Assembly: GCA_023525915.1 (NCBI GenBank)
Contig: CP026657.1
Location: 1,736,001-1,800,000, forward strand
DNA: 64,000 nt
Source: Acetispira formosa (nom. nud.)
GTDB taxonomy: Bacteria; Desulfobacterota; Desulfarculia; Adiutricales; Adiutricaceae
Reading direction: 5' to 3'
Part shown: one piece after another, positions 38,424-49,007 of the stretch
How positions within the stretch are numbered: position 1 is the stretch's first letter
How the letters are laid out: the number at the start of each line of letters is the position of its first letter
The notes under the pieces: model-generated
Told to the model about the DNA's origin: nothing
Database searches by the model: none
What the model saw: only the letters and a program-made list of their open reading frames with translations
Translations under genes and position numbers: made by a program

Positions 38424-39076
38424 TTGTCCCTCCCATTCAGATACTGGACGAGTTGTTCGCGGGCGTGTGAAAGGTGTTTGCGAAGGATATGCCTGGCCTC
38501 TTCAATATCGCGGCGGCGGCAGGCTTCCAGAAGTTCGCGGTGCTCCATTTGGGAATCGGCCTGAAAGTTGAGCGTATCGAGATAAAGGCAGAGATAACGG
38601 GCCACGTTATCATGCATGTTGTTGATCATGGTTATAAGTTTGGGGCGGCCGGAGGCCATGTATATGGCATCGTGAAACTGGCGGTTGAGGGCGGACAGTT
38701 TGGAGGCGTCCCTGACCGCGTCTATTTTGGCGATTGTTTTTTCAGCCGAGGAGAGGTTTTTCTCCGACAGATTGGGGATAGCCAGCTCCAGGGCTCCGAT
38801 TTCCAGGAATTTGCGGATATCGAAGATGTCGGTGGCTTCTTCAGCGGAGAGATCACTGACCTGCGCTCCGCGATTGGGCATCATGGTAACCAATCCGTCG
38901 GAGGAGAGGGTACGGAGGGCCTCACGGAGGGCGCTCATGCTGACGCCGAAACGTTCGGAGAGTTCTTCCTGTTTCAGCTGATGCCCGGCCGGGAGCTGGC
39001 CGGAAACAATATTCTCGCGCAGGAGACGGGTGATTTTATCTGACAGTGTTGTTTTTTCTATTGCTTGCATGGTCAT
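38420..39076 (-). CDS. GntR/FadR-family transcriptional regulator
   Basis: A 218-residue regulator. The winged helix is at residues 10-75 (ENIVSGQLPAGHQLKQEELS then ERFGVSMSALREALRTLSSD). A FadR-type all-helical FCD ligand domain (about 85-210) has the metal-binding pattern with Asp/His at DAIYMASGRPK and HRELLEACRRRD. It is first in an operon with the glycyl radical enzyme and its activase, so it probably senses that enzyme's substrate. About 110 bases upstream lies a repeat element rather than another gene. Confidence 0.92.
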   Translation of the reverse strand: MTMQAIEKTTLSDKITRLLRENIVSGQLPAGHQLKQEELSERFGVSMSALREALRTLSSDGLVTMMPNRGAQVSDLSAEEATDIFDIRKFLEIGALELAIPNLSEKNLSSAEKTIAKIDAVRDASKLSALNRQFHDAIYMASGRPKLITMINNMHDNVARYLCLYLDTLNFQADSQMEHRELLEACRRRDIEEARHILRKHLSHAREQLVQYLNGRDK

Positions 39077-39190
39077 TGCTGGGTGCTCCGTTTTTACGCG
39101 GATAATTTTCTATATTCGATTTTCGAAAATTTTAGCATTAATGCCTAATCCTGTCAATTACAGGAGTCAAAAGTGGCGGAATCATCGCTT

Positions 39191-39474
39191 GGCAAGGGTA
39201 AAGGTAAAACCCGGCCGTGCGGGCGAAAAAATTTCTGACGTCGCTCGTAATTTTCTCGTATTCCCGGCCGGGTGGCTTCAGCAGAGGGTGGTGAGTCCGT
39301 GCCCGTCCGGGGAGCAAAATTACGAGCGACTTACAGTGCCTTTCGTAAAAATTTTCGCCCGCACGGCCTGATCAGTGTCAGCGTTTGGGTAAGGTGAAGT
39401 TTGGGGCTTGTTGCATAAGCTGAACATGTTTAGGTGGGCGGAGCGGTGAGATTTCTCCAGAGGGGACCACGGTT
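39191..39474. repeat. Partial, inverted copy R2 of the 406-bp element
   Basis: It reads as the reverse complement of the full element: GGTAAAACCCGGCCGTGCGG first, then the GTCGCTCGTAATTTT half, then the start of the other half (GTGAGATTTCTCCAGAGGGG), where it breaks off into family D sequence. It lies upstream of gntR. Confidence 0.75.
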
Positions 39475-39477
39475 TTT

Positions 39478-39676
39478 GCGTAGCGGAGAGGCCGTCAGTT
39501 TAAGGGAAAAGGTCTGCATTTTAAAAACAGCAGGTCGACCCGATAGGGGAGACGGAGCGCCAGCGACTGGTTTTGACGGAAAAATAGCCGCTCGCGAAAC
39601 AAAAACCACGCTTTTTGTGTAGCGGAGGGGCCGTAAGTTCAAGGGAAAAAGTCATAATTAGAATTGCTGAGGCTGA
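39478..39676. repeat. Family D repeat, copy 2
   Basis: It shares AGCAGGTCG, GACGGAGCGCCAGCGACTGG, CTTTTTGTGTAGCGG and the right end AGAATTGCTG with the element at 6119-6292. A second, shorter GTAGCGGAGAGGCCGT phrase at its left edge suggests an internal duplication. It is fused to the truncated R2 element. The rest of 39677-39842 holds nothing I can identify. Confidence 0.55.
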
Positions 39677-39842
39677 AGCTGATTTAGCCAGATCATTTGA
39701 AAAACGCGAAGCTTTTAAAGACCATCGCGACCGTTAAAAACAACAAATGTTCTTTGGCCAGTGGACACAAATATAATTTGCGTCCAAGGGCTTTTTTTAA
39801 TCACCAAAAAGAATAATGAGAATAAAGCCGGGCCGCTTTAAT

Positions 39843-40217
39843 TCAGACCACCGGTGATTTATAAGGTGAAGCGAAATGGATATAGTAATCGGGGTGCCCC
39901 TGTATCGGCAGCCAGAAGACAGTCAGGCCTGTACCGTCGGCCATTGGCGGATTATAGGCCGATTGTTCCCGTCCCTCTTTTAAAACCTTTTCAGCCAGAC
40001 ACCCCTTATGCTGTTCCGGGGAGCCATGCTGATGACAGATCATGCCTTCCTCCCGACCAAAGGCCCGCGCCGCCGGGTTTGCGGCGACAATTAGCCTGGA
40101 CTTGTGATTCAGCTGGGCCACGCCTGGAAAGCTGTCATACATCAAATGAAAAGCTTCCACCAGCTTTTCATCCACCTTGATATCACCATTCACAGTTTGC
40201 CTCCCATTTTGACTCAA
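39843..40217 (-). CDS. Small PAS-like protein linked to a two-component system
   Basis: A 124-residue single-domain protein with a PAS-like pattern (FPGVAQLNHKSRLIVAANPA at about residues 30-49, and VFWLPIQGHPDYYIHFASP near the end). It also has CHQHGSPEQHKGC, a Cys/His cluster that could bind metal or heme. It overlaps the response regulator by 4 bases, so it is co-translated with it. It may feed a signal into the system; no partner motif proves this. Confidence 0.6.
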   Translation of the reverse strand: MSQNGRQTVNGDIKVDEKLVEAFHLMYDSFPGVAQLNHKSRLIVAANPAARAFGREEGMICHQHGSPEQHKGCLAEKVLKEGREQSAYNPPMADGTGLTVFWLPIQGHPDYYIHFASPYKSPVV

Positions 40218-41638
40218 TCCAGATTGTAAGCCTGAATCTTGGTGATTAAAGCCCGTCGGCTCAGACCCAGGGCTTCGGCCGCATGGGTGCGGTTGCCTTT
40301 GTGGTCTTTCAGCACCCGGTCAATTATCACCCGTTCAGTGGCCTCGGTCACTTCCTTAAGGGCGGCTTTCAAATCAACCGCCGTCTCCGGTATGCTCACG
40401 GCAAAACCATCGCCGCAGCTCACAGACTGACCGGCGACAGGCGCGGCCTGGACGGCCTCCGCCGCCCGCGGGCCGAATGGAAAGTCGTCCGGGGTGATCA
40501 CTTCGCCCTCACTCATCACCGCCACCTGCTCCACGGCGTTACGAAGGGCCCGAACATTGCCGACCCAGCGCTGTTCCATCAGCACCCTTAAAGCACCCGG
40601 AGAAAATTTCTTCTCTCCCAAACCGTTCTTCTCCACGGCCTGCTTAAGGAAAAGGGCGGCCAGCATGGGAATGTCTTCCGGCCGCTCCCTTAAGGGCGGC
40701 ATTTTCAACATGATGACGTTTAGGCGATAAAAAAGGTCTTCCCGAAAACGCCCGGCTTCGATCTCTTCCTTTAAATCCTTATTAGTGGCCGCCACCACCC
40801 GGAGGTTGACCTTGCTGGATTTCAGCTCACCCACCCGGCGCACCTCTTCCTCCTGAAGCACGCGCAAAAGTTTCACCTGCATATCCAGCGGCAGTTCGGC
40901 CACTTCGTCCAGAAAAAGCGTTCCCCCGTCTGATTCCGCAATCAAGCCTTTCTTAGCCTGATCGGCCCCGGTGAATGCCCCTTTGACGTGGCCGAAAAAT
41001 TCGCTTTCCATCAAGTTGGGCGGAATGGCCCCGCAATTGACGGGCACAAAGGGCCGTTCGCGCCGTGGACCGTTCTGATGAATGGAGCGGGCGGCCAGTT
41101 CCTTGCCGGTTCCGCTTTCTCCGGTGATCAGCACTGTGGCTCTGGTCTCGGCCACTTTGGCGATGAGGTCGAAAACTTTGTGCATGGCCGAGCTGTCGCC
41201 CAGAAAACTGGAAATGTCGAAACGCTCTTTAATCTGCTTGCGAAGAAGGCGGTTTTCATCCAGAAGGCGGCCGCGCTCCAGGGCCTTTTCCAGGATCAGA
41301 ATAATTTCATCTTCCTTGAAGGGCTTGGCCACATAATCATAGGCCCCGGCTTTCATGGCCTGAATGGCCGTATCAACCGAAGTGAAAGCCGTCACCACCA
41401 CCACCACCTGCTCGGGGTTGTCCGCCTTGACCCGGGCCAGAAGCTCCAGCCCGTCTATACCGGGCATCTTCATGTCGGTGAAAATGGCGTTAAAACTCTC
41501 CTGGGCAATCAATTCCAGGGCCTCCTCGCCGGAGGCGGCCAGGCGGCAGTTATAGCCGTGCTTGCCGAGCATGATGGACATTATTTTTCGAATATGCTCT
41601 TCATCATCGACAATAAGTATGTTCGGAGGCTGAGTCAT
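40214..41638 (-). CDS. NtrC-family response regulator
   Basis: A 474-residue regulator. Residues 1-125 are a receiver with the phosphoacceptor in [15 protein letters not shown]. The AAA+ domain follows with Walker A GESGTGKE, sigma-54 loop GAFTGA and Walker [10 protein letters not shown] Fis-type helix-turn-helix (about 445-470, [20 protein letters not shown]) ends it. It is encoded just after its probable kinase (69 bases) and overlaps the PAS-like gene. It would activate RpoN promoters on phosphorylation. The targets are unknown. Confidence 0.95.
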   Translation of the reverse strand: MTQPPNILIVDDEEHIRKIMSIMLGKHGYNCRLAASGEEALELIAQESFNAIFTDMKMPGIDGLELLARVKADNPEQVVVVVTAFTSVDTAIQAMKAGAYDYVAKPFKEDEIILILEKALERGRLLDENRLLRKQIKERFDISSFLGDSSAMHKVFDLIAKVAETRATVLITGESGTGKELAARSIHQNGPRRERPFVPVNCGAIPPNLMESEFFGHVKGAFTGADQAKKGLIAESDGGTLFLDEVAELPLDMQVKLLRVLQEEEVRRVGELKSSKVNLRVVAATNKDLKEEIEAGRFREDLFYRLNVIMLKMPPLRERPEDIPMLAALFLKQAVEKNGLGEKKFSPGALRVLMEQRWVGNVRALRNAVEQVAVMSEGEVITPDDFPFGPRAAEAVQAAPVAGQSVSCGDGFAVSIPETAVDLKAALKEVTEATERVIIDRVLKDHKGNRTHAAEALGLSRRALITKIQAYNLD

Positions 41639-41707
41639 TATCGAATCCTGGCAGAAGTCTTAATAGTTGCACTTAATCGACGGGCAGGCTTTAGAGCGCG
41701 CCCGGAC

Positions 41708-43519
41708 CTATTGGTCGCCGTCGCATTCAGGGAGGCTGATGATAAAGAGCGCCCCTTTGCCCGGCGCTGATTTTATGTCGATGCGCCCATGATAGCTGTC
41801 CACCAGACGCTGGCAGATTGAAAGCCCCAGACCGGTGCCCTCACCGGGGCTTTTAGTGGTGAAGAAGGGATCGAAGATACGATCCACCACTTCCTGAGGC
41901 ACACCAGGACCGGTATCGGTGAATTTAAGCCGAACACATCCATTGTCACGGGAAAGGCCGATGCCGAACCGCCCTTCCCCCTTCATGGCCTGGGCCGCGT
42001 TCATGGCGATGATGATGACGATCTGGGCCAGATGGTCACGGTCCATCACCACCAGGTGAGGCCGGTGCTCTTCGTCCAGATCAAAGGTTACTTCGATATT
42101 GCGGAAAACCCTCTGGGCCTGAATCATGCTCATAGTGCGCGGCAGGGCCTCGCCCATGTCCAGAAGCTCGGAAAGGCCCTGCGACGGCCGTGAATAATCC
42201 AGAAGCTCACGCAGAATTTTCTGGATGCGGCCGGTCTGATTAATTATGGCGTCCAGATATTCGCGCCGCTCCTCCTCAGAATTGCCGCCAGCTTCCAGAA
42301 TCTGGGCATAGCCGGAAATGGCCGACAGAGGGTTGCCGACCTCATGGGCCACACCGGCGGCCAAGAGGCCGATGGAAGCCAGCTTTTCCGAGTGAATCAA
42401 CTGGCGCTCCAGATATTTGCGGTCAGTCATGTCACTGACCAGCACCATCCAGGAGGCGTAGACGTCGCCAAACTCGCCGCCGGGGCCGCCCAGACCACCA
42501 TCACCGGCCGCGCCCACGGACAGGCCCGGCAAATCATCCTCATCGGTCCCGACCTGGGAAGTGGAGAGAATAACGTCCCGCCGCTCACCGCTGGAAGTAA
42601 TCAGAACGGCCTCGAAAACCTGATCAGCCGGAGGCGGAGAACCTGCGTCCCAACCTCGGATACGGTCGGGATCGGCCAGAAAACTCCTGAATTCACGGCC
42701 CAGAAGTTCTTCACGGCTCCAGCCCCACTGGGAGGCCTTGCGATTGGCATAAGTGATGTGCCCATCCTGGCTGAGGGTGAACATGGCGTCGTTGGCGGTT
42801 TCCAGAAGACGCTGAAGATAGTTGGAGACCTGACGGGCCCGGCTCTCCGATTCCCGCAGACGTTCGTTGACGCGATTGAGATCATCGAACAAGAGGACAT
42901 TGGAAAGGGCCGCCCCGGCCTGATCGCTCATGATCGCCAGCATACGCTCGTCTTCGGGTGAAAAGGGATGGGTGTCCGGCCGGGAGAGGACCATCAGGCC
43001 CAAGAGCTTGTGCCGGACACTGAGGGGCAGAAAGACCAGCGAACGCTGTGAATCGCTCGGGCGGCCGAGTGGATCGTATTCCGGGGAAGCGCTCATAATG
43101 GTCAGGGGGGTCAGGAAGTCTTCATCCGGGGCCAGGGGGCCGAGCACCCCCAGCGACCAGGGCACGGCCCGAATGGGTTCAAAGAAGGAGAAAATCTCAT
43201 GATCGGCCCAGTAGGCGGCCCTGATAAGAAGCTGATTAGGCCCTTTGCGGTCACGTCCCAGCATCAGCACCAGCCTGTCAACTGAAACTTCGTGGGCCAC
43301 CGTCTCCAACAGTGACTGCGAGAGCGTCTCCAGACTGCGGCTGGTGCGCAGGGCGTCCCCTATCCGCCGGACCAGCGACAGTTCCTCCAGCTTCTGGTCG
43401 TACTGCTCATAAATCTCGGTGAGCGTACTTTTGTAAATGTCCAGTTTGGCCTCAAGCTCTTTGAGCTTTTCCAGCTCGGGAGCTATCTGGCCGCCCTGAT
43501 CAGGCATGCTTGCTGCCAT
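41708..43519 (-). CDS. Cytoplasmic sensor histidine kinase (coiled coil, GAF, PAS)
   Basis: A 603-residue kinase without membrane segments. A coiled-coil start (about 15-50) leads to a GAF domain (about 65-215), a second helix, a PAS domain (about 235-360, LLETANDAMFTLSQDGHITY), then HisKA with GVAHEVGNPLSAI and HATPase with DTGPGVP and GTGLGLSICQ. It is the natural partner of the NtrC-type regulator downstream. GAF plus PAS suggests a cytosolic redox, gas or small-molecule signal. A Gly-rich stretch near residue 335 interrupts the PAS region. Confidence 0.93.
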   Translation of the reverse strand: MAASMPDQGGQIAPELEKLKELEAKLDIYKSTLTEIYEQYDQKLEELSLVRRIGDALRTSRSLETLSQSLLETVAHEVSVDRLVLMLGRDRKGPNQLLIRAAYWADHEIFSFFEPIRAVPWSLGVLGPLAPDEDFLTPLTIMSASPEYDPLGRPSDSQRSLVFLPLSVRHKLLGLMVLSRPDTHPFSPEDERMLAIMSDQAGAALSNVLLFDDLNRVNERLRESESRARQVSNYLQRLLETANDAMFTLSQDGHITYANRKASQWGWSREELLGREFRSFLADPDRIRGWDAGSPPPADQVFEAVLITSSGERRDVILSTSQVGTDEDDLPGLSVGAAGDGGLGGPGGEFGDVYASWMVLVSDMTDRKYLERQLIHSEKLASIGLLAAGVAHEVGNPLSAISGYAQILEAGGNSEEERREYLDAIINQTGRIQKILRELLDYSRPSQGLSELLDMGEALPRTMSMIQAQRVFRNIEVTFDLDEEHRPHLVVMDRDHLAQIVIIIAMNAAQAMKGEGRFGIGLSRDNGCVRLKFTDTGPGVPQEVVDRIFDPFFTTKSPGEGTGLGLSICQRLVDSYHGRIDIKSAPGKGALFIISLPECDGDQ

Positions 43520-43666
43520 CTGAGAATCCCCGGCCTACAGTGAAGTCTAAAAATGAGGGTGTTAAGCAAAGAATGCCAGCGCCGTATTCAACGCTTTCGT
43601 TTGCACGCGAAATAAGCTACTTAAGACGTTGCCTTACGCATGGAGCATTCGAAGGTTCACACCCTG

Positions 43667-44983
<1,317 letters not shown>

Positions 44984-45096
44984 TTATGTTACATCGGGCC
45001 GCGCCGCGCCCCACTTACCTGATAGTAACATCATAATATAGCATGTTTCACGTTTAAAACCAACATTTGTGAAAGCCGGGGTGTCGGCGTGGGTAT

Positions 45097-45502
45097 GGCA
45101 AAGGTAAAACCCGGAGGGCGGGGCGGTGAGATATCTCCCGAGTGGCCCCCGATTTTTCTCTTATTCCCGGCCGGGTGGCTTCATCATAGGTATGATAGTT
45201 CGTGCCCGTCCGGGGAGCAAAAATCGTGGTCCCCTCTGGAGAAATCTCACCGCCCCGCCCTCCTTGTCCTGGTCGGCTCATGACAAAAAACTCCCAACAG
45301 ACATCCCACCCAAAAGCCGACACTGACCAGGCCGTGCGGGCGAAAAATTTTCTGTAAGTCGCTCGTAATTTTGCTCCCCGGACGGGCACGGACAATCAAA
45401 CCTCTTATGAAGCCACCCGGCCGGGAATACGAGAAAATTACGAGCGACGTCAGTGCCTTTCGTAAAAATTTTCGCCCGCACGGCTGGGTTTTACCTTTGC
45501 CG
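45097..45502. repeat. 406-bp palindromic intergenic element, full copy R3
   Basis: It is the same orientation, length and layout as the copy at 17363-17768: GGCAAAGGTAAAACCCGG at the left, GGTTTTACCTTTGCC at the right, and two back-to-back inverted halves. Differences cluster in the loops, and paired changes in the stems appear to keep pairing (for example the arm ACCGGCCGG versus GCACGGC). It lies upstream of purA and downstream of the exchanger gene. Confidence 0.88.
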
Positions 45503-45530
45503 CTTCCAAATGCCGGTTCTTAAATTGGCA

Positions 45531-45560
45531 AGCCCCTGAGCCGGTCAGACTTCAGGGGCT
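45531..45560 (-). terminator. Hairpin after the exchanger gene
   Basis: AGCCCCTGAG pairs with TTCAGGGGCT around a 10-base loop, 30 bases after the exchanger stop. There is no T-run, so termination strength is doubtful. Confidence 0.45.
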
Positions 45561-45589
45561 CGACAGATTCGCCAGAGTGCTTTCATCAC

Positions 45590-47284
45590 CTAAATTTTTG
45601 AAAGGATCAAAATGATCACCAGACCCCACATAGTCAAAAGAGCGTTACCCACGGCATAGGTCACGGTGTAGCCCAGGCTGGGGATATTGCTTTTGGCCTT
45701 TTCGTTGATCATGCCCAGGGCGGCGGTGGTAGTCCTGGCTCCGGCGCAGCAGCCGAACAGAATCGCCGGATGGAATTTGAACAGGTAGCGGCCGATATAA
45801 GCTCCGCAGATCAGCGGCACGGAAGTGACGGCCACACCCCATAGAAACAGGCTCACCCCGGATTCTTTCAGCCCGGCCACAAAGTTCGGCCCGGCCGTTA
45901 TGCCCACCACGGCGATGAACACGTTGAGGCCCACGGAGTTCATGAACCAGACCGTGGGCTCGGGAATATAGCCGAAAGTGGGATGGATGGATCGGAGCCA
46001 GCCGAAAACCAGGCCGCCGATCAAAGCGCCGCCGGCGGTCGAAAAAGTCAGGGGAACCCCGCCGACGTTCACCACCAGCGCGCCGAAGAGCCCGCCGATG
46101 ACGATGGCCCCGCACATGGCGGCCACATCGGTCACCGTGGAGCGCTGATCAACGACGCCCAGCTCCTTAGCCGCACGTTTGACGTTCTTATCAAGCCCGG
46201 AAAGGGTCACTATGTCTCCATGATGCAAAGTGGTGGTGCCCAAAATGGGAATATCCACCCCGGTCAGGCCCCGCTTGATGCGGCGCAGAAACACGCCGTG
46301 CGCCCCGGCGGTGGCCGCCAGCTGGGCCAAAGTCTTATCGGTCACCTCCTTCCGGCTGACGTAAACATCAACACCGGAAACAGGCTGACTGACCAGCTCC
46401 CTGTCATCAACTTCATCGAAACAAGTCTGATCATCACCCAAGTCCACCACTGCCCCGTGATCACCGCCAATGGCCACCACGTCACCAGCCTGTAATAGGG
46501 TTTGAGTGGTGGTCTCTAATTCCTTGCCGTCGCGGCGCACGCCTTCGATAAAGACATGACGATCGGGAAATTTGCTCTCCATTTGGCCGACAGTCATATT
46601 GTCAGCGCATTTGGAGAGCTTGTAGGCCCGCAATTCATATTCATGCCAGGCCGTGCCCTCTGTGGGGGCCGAGTCGTCGGTCTTATTTTTCTCTTCGTAA
46701 TCGCGGCAGGCTTCCTCCAGATTTATGCGCATAACTGTCGGCAGAATCTGGGCCAGCAAAAAAGCCGAGCCGATAGTGCCAAAAATGTAGGTCACAGCAT
46801 AAGCCACCGGCATGGACGCCAGCAGGCTGGCGGTCTGATCGGGCGGGAGTCCGGCCCGGTTAATGGCGTCGGTGGCCAGGCCCATTGAGGCGGAAATAGT
46901 CTGGCTGCCGGCAAAAAGCCCGGCCGCCTCGCCCATATTGTAACCGGCGATTTTAGCGGCCAGAACAGCGGAGAGCAGCGATATAAGGCAGACTATGGCC
47001 GCGAACCCGGCCTGCGGCAGCCCGTCTTTGGCGATGCCCCGCACGAACTGCGGCCCGATGCCGTATCCCACGGCAAAAAGAAACAGAAGAAAAAAGAAGC
47101 TTTTCAGGGGACCGCTGATAGTTATGCCAAGCTGGCCGATTAAAATCCCGGCCAGAAGAGTGCTGGTCACCGCGCCCAGGCTGAACCCCTTGAAAGACTT
47201 CCCGCCCACCCAGTAACCCACGGCCAGCGACAGCAAAACGGCCAGTTCCGGGTAGGTTTGAAGCGTCGTCTTAAACCATTCCAT
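45590..47284 (-). CDS. Aspartate-alanine exchanger family antiporter (AspT/YidE type)
   Basis: A 564-residue membrane protein. An N-terminal bundle of five segments (1-165) and a C-terminal bundle (about 390-560) enclose two cytosolic TrkA_C domains (about 205-290 and 300-380, each with a GDVVAI or GDIVTLSG end). This is the layout of AspT, which swaps aspartate for alanine as part of a decarboxylation cycle. Because the gene follows a glutamate decarboxylase by 35 bases, a glutamate/GABA exchange is the natural guess. The pair would consume protons and generate membrane potential. Confidence 0.88.
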   Translation of the reverse strand: MEWFKTTLQTYPELAVLLSLAVGYWVGGKSFKGFSLGAVTSTLLAGILIGQLGITISGPLKSFFFLLFLFAVGYGIGPQFVRGIAKDGLPQAGFAAIVCLISLLSAVLAAKIAGYNMGEAAGLFAGSQTISASMGLATDAINRAGLPPDQTASLLASMPVAYAVTYIFGTIGSAFLLAQILPTVMRINLEEACRDYEEKNKTDDSAPTEGTAWHEYELRAYKLSKCADNMTVGQMESKFPDRHVFIEGVRRDGKELETTTQTLLQAGDVVAIGGDHGAVVDLGDDQTCFDEVDDRELVSQPVSGVDVYVSRKEVTDKTLAQLAATAGAHGVFLRRIKRGLTGVDIPILGTTTLHHGDIVTLSGLDKNVKRAAKELGVVDQRSTVTDVAAMCGAIVIGGLFGALVVNVGGVPLTFSTAGGALIGGLVFGWLRSIHPTFGYIPEPTVWFMNSVGLNVFIAVVGITAGPNFVAGLKESGVSLFLWGVAVTSVPLICGAYIGRYLFKFHPAILFGCCAGARTTTAALGMINEKAKSNIPSLGYTVTYAVGNALLTMWGLVIILILSKI

Positions 47285-47318
47285 TTATCGGCTCCTTTAT
47301 TGCGGCCAGTTGATGCGC

Positions 47319-48713
47319 TCAGCGCCCGGCATGATCAAAAACGTTGACTTCACCGGAGGTCTGCACCACCGAGACAGGATGCTTTTTGAAATATTCCAGG
47401 CAGCGCTTCACGTCCTCCAGGAACAGCAAAGCCATGTCGTCGCTGAAACCGTGGCGCAGAACAACCCGCATTACCACCGTCTCCTGAATGTTGGGCAGCA
47501 TCGAATAGGCCGAGACCTGCCAGCCCCTCATCCTCAACCGGTCGGAGAGGTCATAGAGGCTGTAATGTCTGACGTCGGGGTGGAGAGTCCAGGAGACGGC
47601 CGGTATACCTTTTTGGGGATCGCCGCCGAAGAAGGTTTCGAAATCCCCAAGTTCCCGTATGCCTTCACGGATACAGGCGGCGCTCTTATATAGGTTAGCC
47701 ATGATCTCACGATAGCCCTGACGGCCCAACCGGGTCAGGAGGTAATACTGGGCCACAATCTGGCCGCCGGGGCGAGAAAAGTTGAGGGCGAAAGTGGCCA
47801 TGTTGCCGCCCAGATAGTTAACCCAGAAAATTAAATCATCAGGCAGGCTTTTCTTGTCGCGCCAGACCACCCAGCCCACCCCCAACGGGGCCAGCCCGTA
47901 TTTGTGGCCGGAAGCATTGATGGACATGACTCTGGGCAATCTGAAGTCCCACTTGATGTCCGGCTCGACAAAGGGGGCGATAAAGCCGCCGGAGGCCGCG
48001 TCCACATGCACCGGAATATCAAAGCCCTTCTCTTTCTGTATCCGGTCCAAGGCCTGGCAGATTTCCTCCACCGGTTCATAGTGGCAGGTGAAAGTGACCC
48101 CGAAAGTGGGCACCACGCCGATGGTGTTTTCATCCACATAACCGGCCAGCACCGCGCCGTCCATGCCCAGACGGTCATGCTGAATGGGTATTTCACGCAG
48201 TTCTACGTCGAAATAGCGGGCGAATTTGTGCCAGCAAACCTGGACCGGCCCGGTGACGATGTTCGGCCGGGAAAAATCCTTGCCTTCCTTCCGCCGTCTG
48301 GCCCGCCAGCGGAACTTCATGGCCAGCCCGCCCAGCATGGCCGCCTCGGACGAGCCGATGGTCGAGCAGCCGGCAGCCTCCTCCGCCTCCGGCGAATGCC
48401 ACAGGTCGGCCAGCATATGAACGCACCGGCTTTCCAACTCGGCCGTGGCCGGATATTCATCCTTGTCGATCATATTTTTATCAACGCACTTGTCCATAAT
48501 GGCGTGGATATTGGGCTCCATCCAGGTCTGGCAGAAAGTGGCCAGATTCTGGCGGGCATTGCCGTCGAGCATCAGTTCATCCATAACCAGATTGTAGGCC
48601 ACATCAGGGTTGATGCCGTCTTCGGGCATTTGATATTTAGGCAGGGCCCGGCCGGCGGCCAGGGAGGCATAGGCGTCGAGATTCTTTGAGCGGGTGGTGT
48701 GATGAACAGGCAT
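47319..48713 (-). CDS. gadB: Glutamate decarboxylase (PLP-dependent)
   Basis: A 464-residue group II decarboxylase, the length of E. coli GadB (466). The PLP lysine lies in INASGHKYGLAPLGVGWVVW. Upstream are the His/Asp PLP contacts in the blocks TFTCHYEPVEEI and HVDAASGGFIAPF, and the N-terminal GSSEAAMLGGLAMKFRW. It converts glutamate to GABA and CO2, using a proton. It forms an operon with the exchanger. The 294-base AT-rich region upstream is shared with the divergent SLC13 gene and must hold both promoters. Confidence 0.96.
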   Translation of the reverse strand: MPVHHTTRSKNLDAYASLAAGRALPKYQMPEDGINPDVAYNLVMDELMLDGNARQNLATFCQTWMEPNIHAIMDKCVDKNMIDKDEYPATAELESRCVHMLADLWHSPEAEEAAGCSTIGSSEAAMLGGLAMKFRWRARRRKEGKDFSRPNIVTGPVQVCWHKFARYFDVELREIPIQHDRLGMDGAVLAGYVDENTIGVVPTFGVTFTCHYEPVEEICQALDRIQKEKGFDIPVHVDAASGGFIAPFVEPDIKWDFRLPRVMSINASGHKYGLAPLGVGWVVWRDKKSLPDDLIFWVNYLGGNMATFALNFSRPGGQIVAQYYLLTRLGRQGYREIMANLYKSAACIREGIRELGDFETFFGGDPQKGIPAVSWTLHPDVRHYSLYDLSDRLRMRGWQVSAYSMLPNIQETVVMRVVLRHGFSDDMALLFLEDVKRCLEYFKKHPVSVVQTSGEVNVFDHAGR

Positions 48714-49007
48714 GACAGATCCCCCTTGCTTGTCAATGGTAATAAAGGATTTTTAAGAAGAGCAGGCAAGAACAAATATATTGGCAGACAGCTAAAAGTT
48801 AAATATAGCATTCAACATATATTTATTTACAGTATATCAATAAAAATTACAATATAAAAAGATATTATTTATTGCCACTACAATTTTAAAATGGTGACAA
48901 GGTAAGCCGTGCAAAAGTTTTGCATTCCAGTAAGATTGTAATATAATCAGGCATACGCGAAGTCCGGCCGCCAGCCGGACAAAAATACATCCGGCGGGTT
49001 CATTGCC

